In this document: piece after piece, positions 9,464 to 19,978 of the stretch | How positions within the stretch are numbered: the first letter of the stretch is position 1 | How the letters are laid out: each line of letters opens with the position of its first letter | NCBI GenBank assembly: GCA_029624815.1 | Contig: JARSSH010000060.1 | Coordinates: forward strand, 62,001 to 126,000 | Length of the DNA: 64,000 nt | Direction: 5' to 3' | Source: Candidatus Competibacter sp. | GTDB lineage: Bacteria; Pseudomonadota; Gammaproteobacteria; Competibacterales; Competibacteraceae | Position numbers and translations under genes: made by a program | Notes under the pieces: generated by a model | The model's database searches: none | What the model saw: the letters and a program-made list of their open reading frames with translations, nothing else | What the model was told of the DNA's origin: nothing

Positions 9464-11824
9464 ATGAGCGAGGAACAGGTCAACATCGAAGTCAACGGCA
9501 TCCCGCTGAAGGCGCGTAAGGGCGCGATGCTCATCGAAATCACCGATGCGGCGGGTATTGCCATCCCCCGTTTTTGCTATCACAAGAAGCTGTCCGTTGC
9601 CGCGAATTGTCGGATGTGCCTCGTCGAGGTGGAGAAGGCGCCCAAGCCCCTGCCCGCATGCGCCACGCCGGTGATGGAAGGCATGAAAGTCCATACCGAG
9701 TCGCCCAAGGCGCTCGCCGCGCAAAAGGGCACCATGGAGTTCCTGCTGATCAACCATCCGCTGGATTGCCCGATTTGCGACCAGGGCGGCGAATGCGAAT
9801 TGCAGGACATGGCGCTGGGTTACGGCGCCGGCGTGTCGCGATTCGCCGAACGCAAGCGGGTGGTCAGGGACAAGAACATCGGTCCATTGATCGCCACCGA
9901 CATGACGCGCTGCATTCACTGTACCCGTTGCGTGCGTTTTGGCGAGGAAATCGCGGGTTTGCGCGAGTTAGGCGCCACCGGGCGCGGCGAGCATGTGGAA
10001 ATCGGTACCTACGTCGCTCATAGCGTCGGTTCGGAACTGTCCGGCAACGTCATCGATCTATGCCCGGTGGGGGCGTTGACCGCCAAGCCGTCCCGCTACC
10101 GGGGTCGTTCTTGGGAATACGTGCAGCATCCCGCCATCGCGCCGCACGACTCGGTCGGATCCAATATCTTCATTCACACCTTGCGTGGTCAAGTCATGCG
10201 GGTGGTGCCGCGCGAAAACGAGGCAATCAACGAAACCTGGATTTCCGATCGCGACCGGTTCAGCTACGAAGGCATTTACAGCGATGACCGCTTGGGCCGT
10301 CCTCGGGTAAAAGGCGGGGAAGCCGATTGGGAAGTGGCCTTGGAAACGGCGAGCAAGGGTTTGCGGAAAGTGATCGCCCAGCATGGCCCCGAAGCGGTAG
10401 GGTTTCTGTTGTCGCCAACCGCCACCGTGGAGGAGTTGTATCTGGCGCAGAAGCTGGCGCGTGGCTTGGGTGTGACGAATATCGATCACCGGCTACGGCA
10501 GGCCGATTTCAGCGATCAGGATACGGCGCCGGTGTTCCCTTGGCTGGGGCAGGAACTGGCGGACTTGGAGAAGGTGGGGGCGGCATTGCTGATCGGTTCC
10601 AACGTACGGATGGAGCAACCGCTGGCTGGCCATCGCTTGCGCAAGGCGGCGCTGGCGGGTGGCCGAATCCTGTTGATCAATCCCCGTGACTTCGAGTTTC
10701 TCTTCCCGGTCGCCGCCAAGGTGATCGCCGATCCCGCCGGCATGGTGGCGGCGTTGGTTGGCGTGGCGCTGGCGGTCGCGGAATCGAAAGGCCAGAACCT
10801 GCCGACGGAACTCGCTGCCTTGGTCGGCGGCGCGTCCGCCGGGGAAACCGAACGCGCCATTGCCGATCATTTGATCAATCAGGCGCCCGCCACCGTGCTG
10901 CTGGGCAATCTTGCCGTCGCCCATCCAGCCTTCGCGCACCTGCGGGCATTGGCCAGCTTCGTGGCCTCTTGCAGCGGCGCCCGCTTGGGTTATCTGCCCG
11001 AAGCCGCCAACTCGGCCGGTGGTTGGCTGGCCGGCGCGCTGCCGCACCGCTTGCCGGCGGGAGCGTCGGCACCGACGATGGGTCTGGATGTGCGATCGAT
11101 GCTGGAGTCGCCCCGCAAGGCTTATGTGCTGCTGGGCGTGGAACCGGAATTGGATTGCTGGGATGGCGCCGCGGCCTTGAAGGCCCTGCAAGCGGCCGAA
11201 TGGGTGGTGTCGCTCAATCCGTTCGCCGGTGCCGCCAGCAAGGCTTATGCTCATGTCGTCTTGCCGATAGCGACCTTTGCCGAAACTTCCGGTACTTACG
11301 TCAATGCCGAAGGCCTGTGGCAGAGCTTTTCGGGGGCCAGCAAGCCGTTTGGCGAGGCGCGGCCAGCCTGGAAGGTGTTGCGGGTTTTGGGCAACCTGTC
11401 CGGTTTGGCCGGTTTCGATTATGTCAGTTCCGAAGAAATACGCGCCGAAGCCGAGACTGCCTGCGCCCAGATCCAGCCTGAAAATACGCGGGATTCCGGT
11501 AAATCCTTGGCTCCCTTTAAGTCCGAAGGATTACATCGGGTGGCGGAAGTGCCGATTTATGCCGCCGATTCGCTGGTCCGGCGCGCACGATCCCTGCAGC
11601 TAAGTCCACTGGCGCGGCCGGTCGAGGTGCGGCTGCATCCGGATGTGGCACGGGATCTGGGTGTCGCCGAGCGCGAACAAGTTCAGGTACGCCAGAACGG
11701 CGCGGCGGTCGACCTGCCGCTGGTGTTGGATGAAAGCGTGCCCAAGGGTTGTGCCTGGATTCCGGCGGGATTGTACGCCAGCGTGGCACTCGGTCCGGCG
11801 GTTGGCCCGGTGGCTATCCAATAA
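9464..11824 (+). CDS. nuoG: NADH-quinone oxidoreductase subunit G
   Basis: Large iron-sulfur subunit of the electron-input arm. The N-terminal 220 or so residues hold a [2Fe-2S] ferredoxin domain ([15 protein letters not shown] and the PACATPV cysteine), the His/Cys cluster region [18 protein letters not shown], and [17 protein letters not shown]. The remainder is a molybdopterin-oxidoreductase-like fold that has lost its cofactor in this family. The full length of 786 residues is normal for proteobacteria. Confidence 0.97.
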   Translation: MSEEQVNIEVNGIPLKARKGAMLIEITDAAGIAIPRFCYHKKLSVAANCRMCLVEVEKAPKPLPACATPVMEGMKVHTESPKALAAQKGTMEFLLINHPLDCPICDQGGECELQDMALGYGAGVSRFAERKRVVRDKNIGPLIATDMTRCIHCTRCVRFGEEIAGLRELGATGRGEHVEIGTYVAHSVGSELSGNVIDLCPVGALTAKPSRYRGRSWEYVQHPAIAPHDSVGSNIFIHTLRGQVMRVVPRENEAINETWISDRDRFSYEGIYSDDRLGRPRVKGGEADWEVALETASKGLRKVIAQHGPEAVGFLLSPTATVEELYLAQKLARGLGVTNIDHRLRQADFSDQDTAPVFPWLGQELADLEKVGAALLIGSNVRMEQPLAGHRLRKAALAGGRILLINPRDFEFLFPVAAKVIADPAGMVAALVGVALAVAESKGQNLPTELAALVGGASAGETERAIADHLINQAPATVLLGNLAVAHPAFAHLRALASFVASCSGARLGYLPEAANSAGGWLAGALPHRLPAGASAPTMGLDVRSMLESPRKAYVLLGVEPELDCWDGAAALKALQAAEWVVSLNPFAGAASKAYAHVVLPIATFAETSGTYVNAEGLWQSFSGASKPFGEARPAWKVLRVLGNLSGLAGFDYVSSEEIRAEAETACAQIQPENTRDSGKSLAPFKSEGLHRVAEVPIYAADSLVRRARSLQLSPLARPVEVRLHPDVARDLGVAEREQVQVRQNGAAVDLPLVLDESVPKGCAWIPAGLYASVALGPAVGPVAIQ

Positions 11825-11843
11825 CAACCAAGGAACCTGGATC

Positions 11844-12866
11844 GTGGAAACGCTGCTGACGGTCATTATTATCCTGCTGAAAATCGTCGCCCTGCTGGCG
11901 CCCCTGCTGCTGGGAGTGGCGTATCTGACTTTCGCCGAACGCAAGGTCATTGGCTACATGCAGGTTCGGATCGGTCCGAACCGGGTTGGTCCCAAGGGAT
12001 GGCTGCAGCCCATCGCCGACGCCATGAAGCTGATGTTCAAGGAAATCATCATTCCCACCCGCGCCGATCGATTCCTGTTCCTGCTGGCGCCGGTGGCCGC
12101 GTTCGGGCCGGCGCTGGCGGCTTGGGCGGTGATTCCCTTCGGCGATGGCATGCAAATTTCCCATTTGGACGCCGGTTTGCTCTACCTGCTTTCCCTGACG
12201 TCGCTGGGTGTGTACGGCGTGATCATCGCCGGCTGGTCCTCGAACTCCAAATACGCTTTCCTGGGCGCGATGCGCTCGGCGGCTCAGATCGTTTCCTATG
12301 AAATCGCCATGGGTTTCGCCTTGGTTGGCGTGCTGATGGCCGCCGGCAGCCTCAATCTCAATCAGATCGTGCTGGCCCAGCAGGGCAGCCTGCTGCATTG
12401 GTTCTGGTTGCCGTTATTGCCCTTGTTCCTCGTGTACTTTATCTCCGGCGTGGCCGAGACCAACCGCGCCCCCTTCGATGTGGCCGAGGGAGAATCGGAA
12501 ATCGTGGCCGGATTCCATGTGGATTATTCCGGCATGGCCTTCGCGGTTTTCTTCCTGGCGGAATACGCCAACATGATCCTGGTGTCGGCGTTGGCGGCTA
12601 CCTTGTTTTTGGGTGGCTGGTTGTCGCCGTTCGAGGGTATCCCGGTGCTTGGCGAGTTGTTCTCCTTTGTGCCCGGCGCGCTTTGGCTGGTGATCAAGAT
12701 TTCGATCCTGCTGCTGTTTTTCCTGTGGTTCCGCGCCACCTTCCCGCGCTATCGCTACGATCAGATCATGCGTTTGGGTTGGAAAGTCTTTATCCCGGTG
12801 ACGCTGGTCTGGTTGCTGGTGATTGGATTGGGTGTGTTGGCGCAGGTTGGCCCGTGGTTCGATTGA
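11844..12866 (+). CDS. nuoH: NADH-quinone oxidoreductase subunit H
   Basis: Multi-helix membrane subunit joining the peripheral and membrane arms and forming part of the quinone channel. The chosen GTG at 11844 follows an AAGGAA ribosome site (11830-11835) and gives 340 residues beginning [13 protein letters not shown]. The frame is open further upstream inside nuoG but has no family similarity there. Conserved motifs are [30 protein letters not shown] and the acidic loop [20 protein letters not shown]. Confidence 0.95.
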   Translation: METLLTVIIILLKIVALLAPLLLGVAYLTFAERKVIGYMQVRIGPNRVGPKGWLQPIADAMKLMFKEIIIPTRADRFLFLLAPVAAFGPALAAWAVIPFGDGMQISHLDAGLLYLLSLTSLGVYGVIIAGWSSNSKYAFLGAMRSAAQIVSYEIAMGFALVGVLMAAGSLNLNQIVLAQQGSLLHWFWLPLLPLFLVYFISGVAETNRAPFDVAEGESEIVAGFHVDYSGMAFAVFFLAEYANMILVSALAATLFLGGWLSPFEGIPVLGELFSFVPGALWLVIKISILLLFFLWFRATFPRYRYDQIMRLGWKVFIPVTLVWLLVIGLGVLAQVGPWFD

Positions 12867-12878
12867 GCGGAGAAAGCG

Positions 12879-13376
12879 ATGAATACCCTCAACACCTTTC
12901 GGCACTACTTCAAGAGTTTTGTGCTGTGGGAGCTCTTGCTCGGCCTGGGAGTCACCGGCCGCTATCTGTTCGCCAAGAAGATCACGGTGCAATATCCCGA
13001 GGAGCGCACCCCACTGTCGCCGCGTTTCCGCGGCTTGCATGCGCTTCGCCGTTATCCCAATGGTGAGGAACGCTGTATTGCCTGCAAGTTGTGCGAGGCG
13101 GTTTGCCCGGCGCTGGCGATTACCATCGAGTCCGAGCAGCGCGAGGACGGCACCCGCCGCACCACCCGTTACGACATCGATCTGTTCAAATGTATTTTCT
13201 GCGGGTTTTGCGAAGAAGCCTGCCCGGTGGATTCGATCGTGGAGACCCGGGTATTCGATTACCATTTTGAGAAGCGGGGCGAGCACATCATGACCAAGGA
13301 GAAGTTGCTTGCTCACGGCGATCGCTGGGAAGCGCAAATCGCCGCCGACCGGGCCGCCGACGCGGCTTATCGCTAG
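12879..13376 (+). CDS. nuoI: NADH-quinone oxidoreductase subunit I
   Basis: Ferredoxin-like subunit carrying clusters N6a and N6b, which pass electrons to N2 in NuoB. Two complete C-X2-C-X2-C-X3-C-P motifs are seen in the 165-residue protein: [12 protein letters not shown] and [17 protein letters not shown] ribosome site sits upstream of the ATG, twelve bases after nuoH. Confidence 0.98.
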   Translation: MNTLNTFRHYFKSFVLWELLLGLGVTGRYLFAKKITVQYPEERTPLSPRFRGLHALRRYPNGEERCIACKLCEAVCPALAITIESEQREDGTRRTTRYDIDLFKCIFCGFCEEACPVDSIVETRVFDYHFEKRGEHIMTKEKLLAHGDRWEAQIAADRAADAAYR

Positions 13377-13417
13377 CCCGCTCCCCATCGCCAGTAAAAA
13401 AGAAAACAGGTCCGCTC

Positions 13418-14017
13418 ATGGGATTTGAAAAGTTTCTGTTCTACGTCTTCGCGCTGATCCTGATATTCGCGGCGGTGCGGGTGATCACGGTCCGTAACTC
13501 GGTGCATGCCGCGCTATTCCTGGTGCTGGCCTTTTTTACCAGCGCCGCGCTCTGGTTGCTGATCGAAGCCGAGTTTTTGGCTATTACCTTGGTGCTGGTT
13601 TATGTGGGCGCGGTCATGGTGTTGTTCCTGTTCGTGGTCATGATGCTGGATCTCAATGTCGATCCGGTACGAGAGGGATTCATCAAGTACTTGCCGGTTG
13701 GCGCGACGGTGGCGTTGCTGATCGTGATCGAGATGGGATTGGTGGTCGGATCCAATTACTTTGCCACCGAACAGTACAGTCTGATTTCGCATGCGGCCGA
13801 TTACAGCAATACCAAGGAACTGGGCAGCGTCTTGTACACGTTCTACGTCTATCCCTTCGAGATCGCGTCCGTGATTCTGCTGGTCGCGATCGTTGCCGCC
13901 ATCTCGCTGACGATGCGCCGTCGTGAGGGCACCAAGTCCCAGGATCCGGGCCAACAGGTCCAGGTGTCGCGCGACGACCGGGTGCGGCTGGTGCGCATGG
14001 CGCCGGAGAAGAGATAA
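13418..14017 (+). CDS. nuoJ: NADH-quinone oxidoreductase subunit J
   Basis: Membrane subunit of about five helices; its mobile third helix is central to coupling in complex I. The 199-residue protein shows the expected hydrophobic segments, including FLAITLVLVYVGAVMVLFLF with the conserved YVGAVMVL helix. It ends in a charged tail of about 35 residues (RRREGTKSQDP onward), a common variation. A 94-base gap separates it from nuoK. Confidence 0.95.
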   Translation: MGFEKFLFYVFALILIFAAVRVITVRNSVHAALFLVLAFFTSAALWLLIEAEFLAITLVLVYVGAVMVLFLFVVMMLDLNVDPVREGFIKYLPVGATVALLIVIEMGLVVGSNYFATEQYSLISHAADYSNTKELGSVLYTFYVYPFEIASVILLVAIVAAISLTMRRREGTKSQDPGQQVQVSRDDRVRLVRMAPEKR

Positions 14018-14111
14018 AAAAAGAGCCTTGGCGGGAGGATTCGCGTACGTGCGCCCGCCGGTTTGCCTGACCGATTTTCACCCATTTCAAAAATACCAAG
14101 GTGGGGAATAG

Positions 14112-14417
14112 ATGATCGCGCTGACTGATTATCTTGTGCTGGGAGCGATCCTCTTTTGTCTCAGCGTGGCCGGCATTTTTCTGAACAGGAAAAATGTCAT
14201 TATCCTGCTGATGTCGATCGAGTTGATGTTGTTGGCGGTGAATTTTAATTTCATCGCTTTTTCACGGTTTCTCGGCGATACCACCGGCCAGGTCTTCGTC
14301 TTTTTCATTTTGACGGTGGCGGCGGCCGAATCGGCTATTGGCTTGGCCATACTGGTGGTGCTGTTCCGCAACCGCCGCACCATCAACGTCGCCGACCTCG
14401 ATACGCTGAAAGGTTAG
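14112..14417 (+). CDS. nuoK: NADH-quinone oxidoreductase subunit K
   Basis: Small three-helix membrane subunit (101 residues), homologous to MrpC antiporter subunits, with conserved buried glutamates used in proton transfer: one in [11 protein letters not shown] and one in [21 protein letters not shown] ribosome site lies directly upstream of the ATG. It ends four bases before nuoL. Confidence 0.97.
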   Translation: MIALTDYLVLGAILFCLSVAGIFLNRKNVIILLMSIELMLLAVNFNFIAFSRFLGDTTGQVFVFFILTVAAAESAIGLAILVVLFRNRRTINVADLDTLKG

Positions 14418-14421
14418 CCGT

Positions 14422-16374
14422 ATGCAAAACGTCTATCTCGGGATTGTGCTCGCACCCCTGTTTGGCGCCATCGTCGCCGGTTTGTTCGGTCGGAAAATCG
14501 GCCGTGCCGGCGCCCACTGGGTGACCATCATCGGCGTGGCGATTTCCTTCCTGCTGTCGTTGGTGGTGCTCCGCCATCATATCCTGAACGGCGCCGAACC
14601 CTACAACGAGTCGGTCTACACCTGGATGGTGGTCGAAGGCATTCGCATGGAGGTCGGTTTTCTGGTGGATAACCTGACGGCGTTGATGATTTCCACCGTG
14701 ACCTTCGTGTCGTTGATGGTCCATATCTACACCATCGGCTACATGCACGACGACGACGGCTATCAGCGTTTCTTCAGTTATATCGCCCTGTTCACCTTCG
14801 CCATGCTGATGCTGGTGATGGCCAACAACTTCCTGCAACTGTTCTTCGGTTGGGAGGGGGTGGGCTTGGTGTCCTACCTGCTGATTGGCTTCTGGTACAA
14901 GCGCGAGAGCGCCACGTTCGCCAGCCTTAAGGCCTTTCTGGTCAACCGGGTCGGCGATTTCGGTTTTCTATTGGGCATTGCCGCGGTGCTGATGGCGTTC
15001 AACAGTATCGATTACGCCGACGTGTTCGCCGCCGCGCCGCTGATGGCCGATATGACCGTGCAGGTTATCCCCGGCGTTGATTGGTCGCTAATAACCCTGA
15101 TCTGTATCCTGCTGTTCGTCGGTGCGATGGGTAAATCGGCGCAGGTGCCGCTGCATGTCTGGCTGCCGGATTCGATGGAGGGCCCCACCCCGATTTCGGC
15201 ATTGATCCATGCGGCAACGATGGTGACCGCTGGTATCTTCATGGTGGCTCGCATGTCGCCGCTATTCGAGTTGTCGGAGACGGCGTTGAGCGTGGTGTTG
15301 GTGATCGGCTCGATCACCGCCCTGTTCATGGGTTTCCTCGGTATCGTCCAGAACGACATCAAGCGGGTGGTGGCCTACTCGACACTGTCGCAACTGGGCT
15401 ATATGACGGTGGCGCTGGGCGTGTCCGCCTATTCCGCCGCGATTTTCCATCTGATGACCCACGCCTTCTTCAAGGCGCTGCTGTTCCTGGGCGCCGGCTC
15501 GGTGATCATCGCCATGCACCACGAGCAGGATATCCGCAAGATGGGCGGATTGTGGAAGTACATGCCCATTACCTGGTTTACCTTCCTGCTGGGCACCTTG
15601 GCGCTGATCGGCACTCCGGGCTTCGCCGGTTTCTACTCCAAGGACAGTATTCTTGAAGCGGTGCATTACTCGCATATCGCCGGCGCCGGCTTTGCCTACT
15701 TCGCGGTGATGCTCGGCGTGTTTGTGACCTCGTTCTACTCGTTCCGGCTGTACTTCCTCGTGTTTCACGGCAAGGAGCGCATGGACCATCACACCCAGGA
15801 GCATTTGCACGAGACTCCGGCGGTGGTGACCGTGCCGCTGATCCTGCTGGCGATTCCCTCGGTGGTGATTGGGGCCATGACGATCGAGCCGCTACTGTTC
15901 GGGGAGGCGTTCAAGACCGCGATCTTCGTGTCGCCGGAGCATAACGTGCTGCGGCATTTAGCCGAGCACTTCCATGGGGCGCTCAACTTCGCGCTGCACG
16001 GCCTAACTGGCTTGCCCTTCATCCTGGTGCTTGCCGGGTTTGCCTCGGCGTTCTACCTGTACATGATGCGGCCGGATTTGCCGGAGCTGCTTCAGCGGAA
16101 GTTCGCTGCGCTGTACGACATTATGGTGCGCAAGTACCTGTTCGACGAGATTTATCAGGCGGTGCTCATGCGCGGTAGTCGGGGCTTGGGCACCGCGTTG
16201 TGGAAGTATGCTGACGCGGGGTTGATCGACGGCTTGATGGTGAACGGCACGGCGCGGTTGGTGGGCTGGGTTGCCGCCATTACCCGGCAGGTGCAGACCG
16301 GTTATCTCTATACCTATGCGTTTGCCATGATCGTTGGCCTGCTGGTCCTGCTGACCTGGTTCGTTACCCGCTAA
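14422..16374 (+). CDS. nuoL: NADH-quinone oxidoreductase subunit L
   Basis: Distal antiporter-like proton-pumping subunit with the long lateral helix. The 650-residue protein contains the GWEGVGLVSYLLIGFW motif with its key glutamate, the HVWLPDSMEGPTPISALIHA segment, and a C-terminal extension forming the lateral and anchoring helices. Length and order are standard. Confidence 0.97.
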   Translation: MQNVYLGIVLAPLFGAIVAGLFGRKIGRAGAHWVTIIGVAISFLLSLVVLRHHILNGAEPYNESVYTWMVVEGIRMEVGFLVDNLTALMISTVTFVSLMVHIYTIGYMHDDDGYQRFFSYIALFTFAMLMLVMANNFLQLFFGWEGVGLVSYLLIGFWYKRESATFASLKAFLVNRVGDFGFLLGIAAVLMAFNSIDYADVFAAAPLMADMTVQVIPGVDWSLITLICILLFVGAMGKSAQVPLHVWLPDSMEGPTPISALIHAATMVTAGIFMVARMSPLFELSETALSVVLVIGSITALFMGFLGIVQNDIKRVVAYSTLSQLGYMTVALGVSAYSAAIFHLMTHAFFKALLFLGAGSVIIAMHHEQDIRKMGGLWKYMPITWFTFLLGTLALIGTPGFAGFYSKDSILEAVHYSHIAGAGFAYFAVMLGVFVTSFYSFRLYFLVFHGKERMDHHTQEHLHETPAVVTVPLILLAIPSVVIGAMTIEPLLFGEAFKTAIFVSPEHNVLRHLAEHFHGALNFALHGLTGLPFILVLAGFASAFYLYMMRPDLPELLQRKFAALYDIMVRKYLFDEIYQAVLMRGSRGLGTALWKYADAGLIDGLMVNGTARLVGWVAAITRQVQTGYLYTYAFAMIVGLLVLLTWFVTR

Positions 16375-16392
16375 CCTGGAAGAAGAAAAACC

Positions 16393-17907
16393 ATGCTGTC
16401 GGAACTGCCTTTGCTGAGTCTTGTCGTCTGGTTCCCGATTCTGGGCGGCGTCGCGGTGCTGTTCGTGGGCGATGAAAACCCTGGGCGCGCCAAGGCGCTG
16501 GCGCTAACGGTGACGATTCTGAGCTTACTCATCAGCATTCCCTTGTATTCATCGTTCGATCCCACGACAGCGGCGATGCAGTTTCAGGAATTCATACCCT
16601 GGATTCCGGCTCTCAATGCCAATTACCACTTGGGCGTGGACGGGTTCTCGATGCCGCTAATCCTGCTCACCGCGTTCATGACCCTGCTGGTGGTGATCGC
16701 CGGCTGGGAGGTGGTGCAATATCGGATCGCCCAGTACATGGCCGCCTTCCTGATCATGGAAGGCTTGATGATCGGTGTGTTCGCCGCGCTGGATGCCATT
16801 CTGTTCTACGTCTTTTTCGAGGCGATGCTGATCCCGATGTTCCTGATCATCGGAATCTGGGGCGGCCCGCGCCGGGTCTACGCTACTCTCAAGTTTTTTT
16901 TGTACACCTTTCTGGGCTCGGTGTTCATGCTGATCGCCCTGATCTACATGTACAACCAGGCTGGTAGCTTCGAGATTCTCGATTTCCACAAGCTGCCGCT
17001 CAGCCTGACCGAGCAAGTACTGATTTTCTTCGCCTTCATGCTGGGTTTTGCGGTCAAGGTGCCGATGTGGCCGGTGCATACCTGGTTGCCGGATGCCCAC
17101 GTCGAAGCGCCTACCGGCGGTTCGGTGATCCTGGCGGCGATTACCTTGAAGATCGGTGGCTATGGCTTCCTGCGCTTCGCCTTGCCAATCACGCCGGACG
17201 CAGCGGGTATGCTGGACTGGCTGGTAATTACCATGTCGCTGGTGGCTGTGGTTTACATTGGCCTGGTGGCCCTGATCCAGCAGGATATGAAGAAACTGAT
17301 CGCCTATTCCTCGATTGCTCACATGGGCTTTGTAACCCTGGGATTCTTCATCGTATTCGGCATCTACCGCCACACCGGCAGCCTGAGCGGCGCGGTCATG
17401 GGCATTGAGGGCGGCATGGTGCAAATGGTGTCGCACGGCTTTATCTCCGGCGCGCTGTTCCTCTGCGTGGGTGTGTTGTACGACCGGATGCATTCCCGCC
17501 AGATCAAGGACTACGGTGGAGTGGTTAATACCATGCCGGTATTCGCCGCGTTCATGGTGCTATTCGGCATGGCCAATGCCGGCTTGCCGGGCACCTCCGG
17601 CTTCATCGGCGAATTCCTGGTGATCTTGAGCAGCTTCAAGGCCAGCTTCTGGATTGCTTTTCTGGCGGCGACCACCTTGATTCTTGGCGCGGCTTACACG
17701 TTGTGGTTGGTCAAGCGGGTGATCTTCGGCGACATTGGCAACAGCCACGTCGCCGAGTTGAAAGATGTAAATACCCGGGAAATCATCATGCTGAGCTTGT
17801 TGGCCGCGGCGGTACTGCTGCTCGGCCTCTGGCCCGATCCGCTGACTTCCGTCATGCATGCCTCGGTGGACAACCTGGTCCAGCATGTCACCGTCTCCAA
17901 GCTGTAA
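16393..17907 (+). CDS. nuoM: NADH-quinone oxidoreductase subunit M
   Basis: Antiporter-like proton-pumping membrane subunit. The 504-residue protein has about 14 helices; the conserved glutamate helix reads LFYVFFEAMLIPMFLIIGIWGG in outline, and VHTWLPDAHVEAPTGGSVIL marks the central proton path. The ribosome site is a purine-rich GGAAGAAGAAA stretch. It lies between nuoL and nuoN as usual. Confidence 0.97.
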   Translation: MLSELPLLSLVVWFPILGGVAVLFVGDENPGRAKALALTVTILSLLISIPLYSSFDPTTAAMQFQEFIPWIPALNANYHLGVDGFSMPLILLTAFMTLLVVIAGWEVVQYRIAQYMAAFLIMEGLMIGVFAALDAILFYVFFEAMLIPMFLIIGIWGGPRRVYATLKFFLYTFLGSVFMLIALIYMYNQAGSFEILDFHKLPLSLTEQVLIFFAFMLGFAVKVPMWPVHTWLPDAHVEAPTGGSVILAAITLKIGGYGFLRFALPITPDAAGMLDWLVITMSLVAVVYIGLVALIQQDMKKLIAYSSIAHMGFVTLGFFIVFGIYRHTGSLSGAVMGIEGGMVQMVSHGFISGALFLCVGVLYDRMHSRQIKDYGGVVNTMPVFAAFMVLFGMANAGLPGTSGFIGEFLVILSSFKASFWIAFLAATTLILGAAYTLWLVKRVIFGDIGNSHVAELKDVNTREIIMLSLLAAAVLLLGLWPDPLTSVMHASVDNLVQHVTVSKL

Positions 17908-17949
17908 GGTCTCCTGTCGCAGAGAAGAATCGGAGAATAGGGAAACCCC

Positions 17950-19389
17950 ATGAATTTCGTCGCCCCTGATTTCGTACCGGTGTTGCCGGAACTATTCGTG
18001 CTGGCCTTGGCCTGCCTGGTGCTGGTTGTCGATGTATTCCTGGAGCAACGGCAGCGTCACATCACTTACGGGTTGGCGCAGCTAACTTTGCTGGGAGCGG
18101 CCTTGCTGACGCTGTTAACCTACGCTCAGGCGCCAGTGACCACGATGTTTGGTCACTACGTTAAGGACGCGATGGGCGATCTGCTCAAACTGTTCGTCTA
18201 CCTGAGCACCGCTATCGGTTTTCTCTACTCGCGCGACTATCTGCGCCAGCGCGATCTGTTCAAGGGTGAGTACTACGTGCTTGGGTTGTTTGGTGTGCTC
18301 GGCATGATGGTCATGGTGTCCGCGCATAGCCTGCTCAGCGTGTATCTGGGCTTGGAGTTGCTGTCCTTGTCGCTTTACGCTTTGGTGGCGACCGACCGGG
18401 ATTCCCCGGTTTCCTCCGAAGCCGCCATGAAGTATTTTGTGCTGGGTTCGCTGGCGTCCGGCATGTTGCTGTACGGCATCTCGATGATCTACGGCGCGAC
18501 TGGCGGCGTGGATCTCCAGATGGTGGCCGATGCTGTTTCCAGGCAGGGTTCGGACAATCTGGTGCTGGTGTTCGGGTTGGTGTTCCTGATGGTCGGGCTG
18601 TCGTTCAAGCTGGGCGCGGTACCCTTCCATATGTGGTTGCCGGATGTCTACCAGGGTGCGCCGACTTCGGTAACCCTGTATATCGGATCGGCCCCCAAAC
18701 TGGCGGCTTTCGCCTTGATCATGCGGGTTCTGGTGGATGGTTTGGGTTCGTTGCAGGGCGACTGGCAGCAGATGCTGATTATTCTGGCGGCGCTGTCCAT
18801 GGCGCTGGGCAACCTGGTCGCGATTGTCCAGACCAATATCAAGCGGATGTTGGCCTATTCGACTATTTCCCATGTTGGATTTCTGTTATTGGGCATTCTG
18901 GCTGGTACGCCAGAGGGCTATGCCGCAGCCATGTTTTACGCCATCGTCTATGTATTGATGGCAGTGGGCGCCTTCGGTCTGATCATCATGCTGAGTCGCA
19001 CCGGTTTCGAGGCCGAAAATATCGATGATTTCAAGGGCCTGAACGACCGCAATCCGTGGTTGGCTTTCCTGATGATGGTTGTCATGATGTCGATGGCCGG
19101 TATTCCGTTCATGGCCGGTTTCTACGCCAAGTGGGTTGTGTTGCAGGCGGTGGTTGATGTGGGACTGGTATGGTTGGCGATCCTCGGTGTGGTGTTCTCG
19201 GTGATCGGTGCGTTCTATTATCTGCGGGTGGTCAAGTGTCTCTACTTCGACAAACCTGAGCAGAGCGCGCCCATCGAGCTTAGCCGCGACACTGAAATTG
19301 TCATCAGCGCCAATGGGCTGCTTTTGGTGGTGCTGGGACTATATCCGACCGCGCTGATGAGTTGGTGCGCCACGGCGTTGTTGAGCTAG
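17950..19389 (+). CDS. nuoN: NADH-quinone oxidoreductase subunit N
   Basis: Third antiporter-like proton-pumping subunit, next to NuoK/J in the assembled complex. The 479-residue protein shows the conserved [19 protein letters not shown] helix end, the [18 protein letters not shown] segment and the [16 protein letters not shown] motif. It is the last core nuo gene; a DUF2818 gene starts 13 bases after it. Confidence 0.97.
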   Translation: MNFVAPDFVPVLPELFVLALACLVLVVDVFLEQRQRHITYGLAQLTLLGAALLTLLTYAQAPVTTMFGHYVKDAMGDLLKLFVYLSTAIGFLYSRDYLRQRDLFKGEYYVLGLFGVLGMMVMVSAHSLLSVYLGLELLSLSLYALVATDRDSPVSSEAAMKYFVLGSLASGMLLYGISMIYGATGGVDLQMVADAVSRQGSDNLVLVFGLVFLMVGLSFKLGAVPFHMWLPDVYQGAPTSVTLYIGSAPKLAAFALIMRVLVDGLGSLQGDWQQMLIILAALSMALGNLVAIVQTNIKRMLAYSTISHVGFLLLGILAGTPEGYAAAMFYAIVYVLMAVGAFGLIIMLSRTGFEAENIDDFKGLNDRNPWLAFLMMVVMMSMAGIPFMAGFYAKWVVLQAVVDVGLVWLAILGVVFSVIGAFYYLRVVKCLYFDKPEQSAPIELSRDTEIVISANGLLLVVLGLYPTALMSWCATALLS

Positions 19390-19402
19390 TCACCGTCCGG
19401 GC

Positions 19403-19723
19403 ATGCCGCAGGGCTTGTTGGTTGGGTTCTGGCTGGGGTTGGCGATGGTGGCCGCCAACCTGCCTTGGCTGAGCGAACGCTGGTTGTTCGCGATCCCGTG
19501 TCAGCGGACCAAACCTTCTTGGCTGAGGCTAGTCGAGTGGGGGTTGCTCTACGGGCTAATCATTGGCGTAGGCTTCGGTTTCGAATACAAGACGGCTGGC
19601 GTCCTCCATGGGCAGGCGTGGGAGTTTTATGTAGTAACTTTGTGTCTGTTTGCCGTTAGCGCCATGCCGGGTTTCATCTATCGCCACCAGTTGCGCCGCT
19701 TGTTGCGGCAGGCGGGGCAATAA
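19403..19723 (+). CDS. DUF2818 family membrane protein at the end of the nuo operon
   Basis: A 106-residue inner-membrane protein of unknown function. It shows three hydrophobic segments (about residues 5-22, 43-62 and 73-92), the ANLPWLSERW motif, and a WEFYVVTLCLFAVSAMPGF segment typical of DUF2818. The family is best known immediately downstream of nuoN, as here (13-base gap), so an accessory or assembly role for complex I is a fair inference, though unproven. It ends in a basic Arg-rich tail. Confidence 0.85.
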   Translation: MPQGLLVGFWLGLAMVAANLPWLSERWLFAIPCQRTKPSWLRLVEWGLLYGLIIGVGFGFEYKTAGVLHGQAWEFYVVTLCLFAVSAMPGFIYRHQLRRLLRQAGQ

Positions 19724-19939
19724 TGCCTGAAATATTTGAAACGGGCGTTTTACCGCCGAGCGATTTTTGGCATGAATGTTCCGATGGCTCCTAATTTTCC
19801 CCCTGATCCCCTGTAATCCTTATCTTTTCCCAATTCTCGCCATCGCTGCTCGCCAAGTTGACGGTCCCATTGTTTTGAAAAGACCGGCCTTGATCGGGTG
19901 TGCTCGCATCGATTTGCTGCATTGCAGTATAGGCCGCGC

Positions 19940-19945
19940 TATAAT
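19940..19945 (+). promoter_or_regulatory. Possible -10 box upstream of phosphoribulokinase
   Basis: A perfect TATAAT at 19940-19945 lies 33 bases before the prk ATG. The best matching -35 at 17-base spacing is weak (CTGCAT, 19917-19922); TTGCTG at 19914-19919 fits better but with a 20-base spacer. Called on sequence alone. Confidence 0.45.
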
Positions 19946-19978
19946 TCCGGGTGCCTGTCAGTCACCGCAAGGGTGGTC

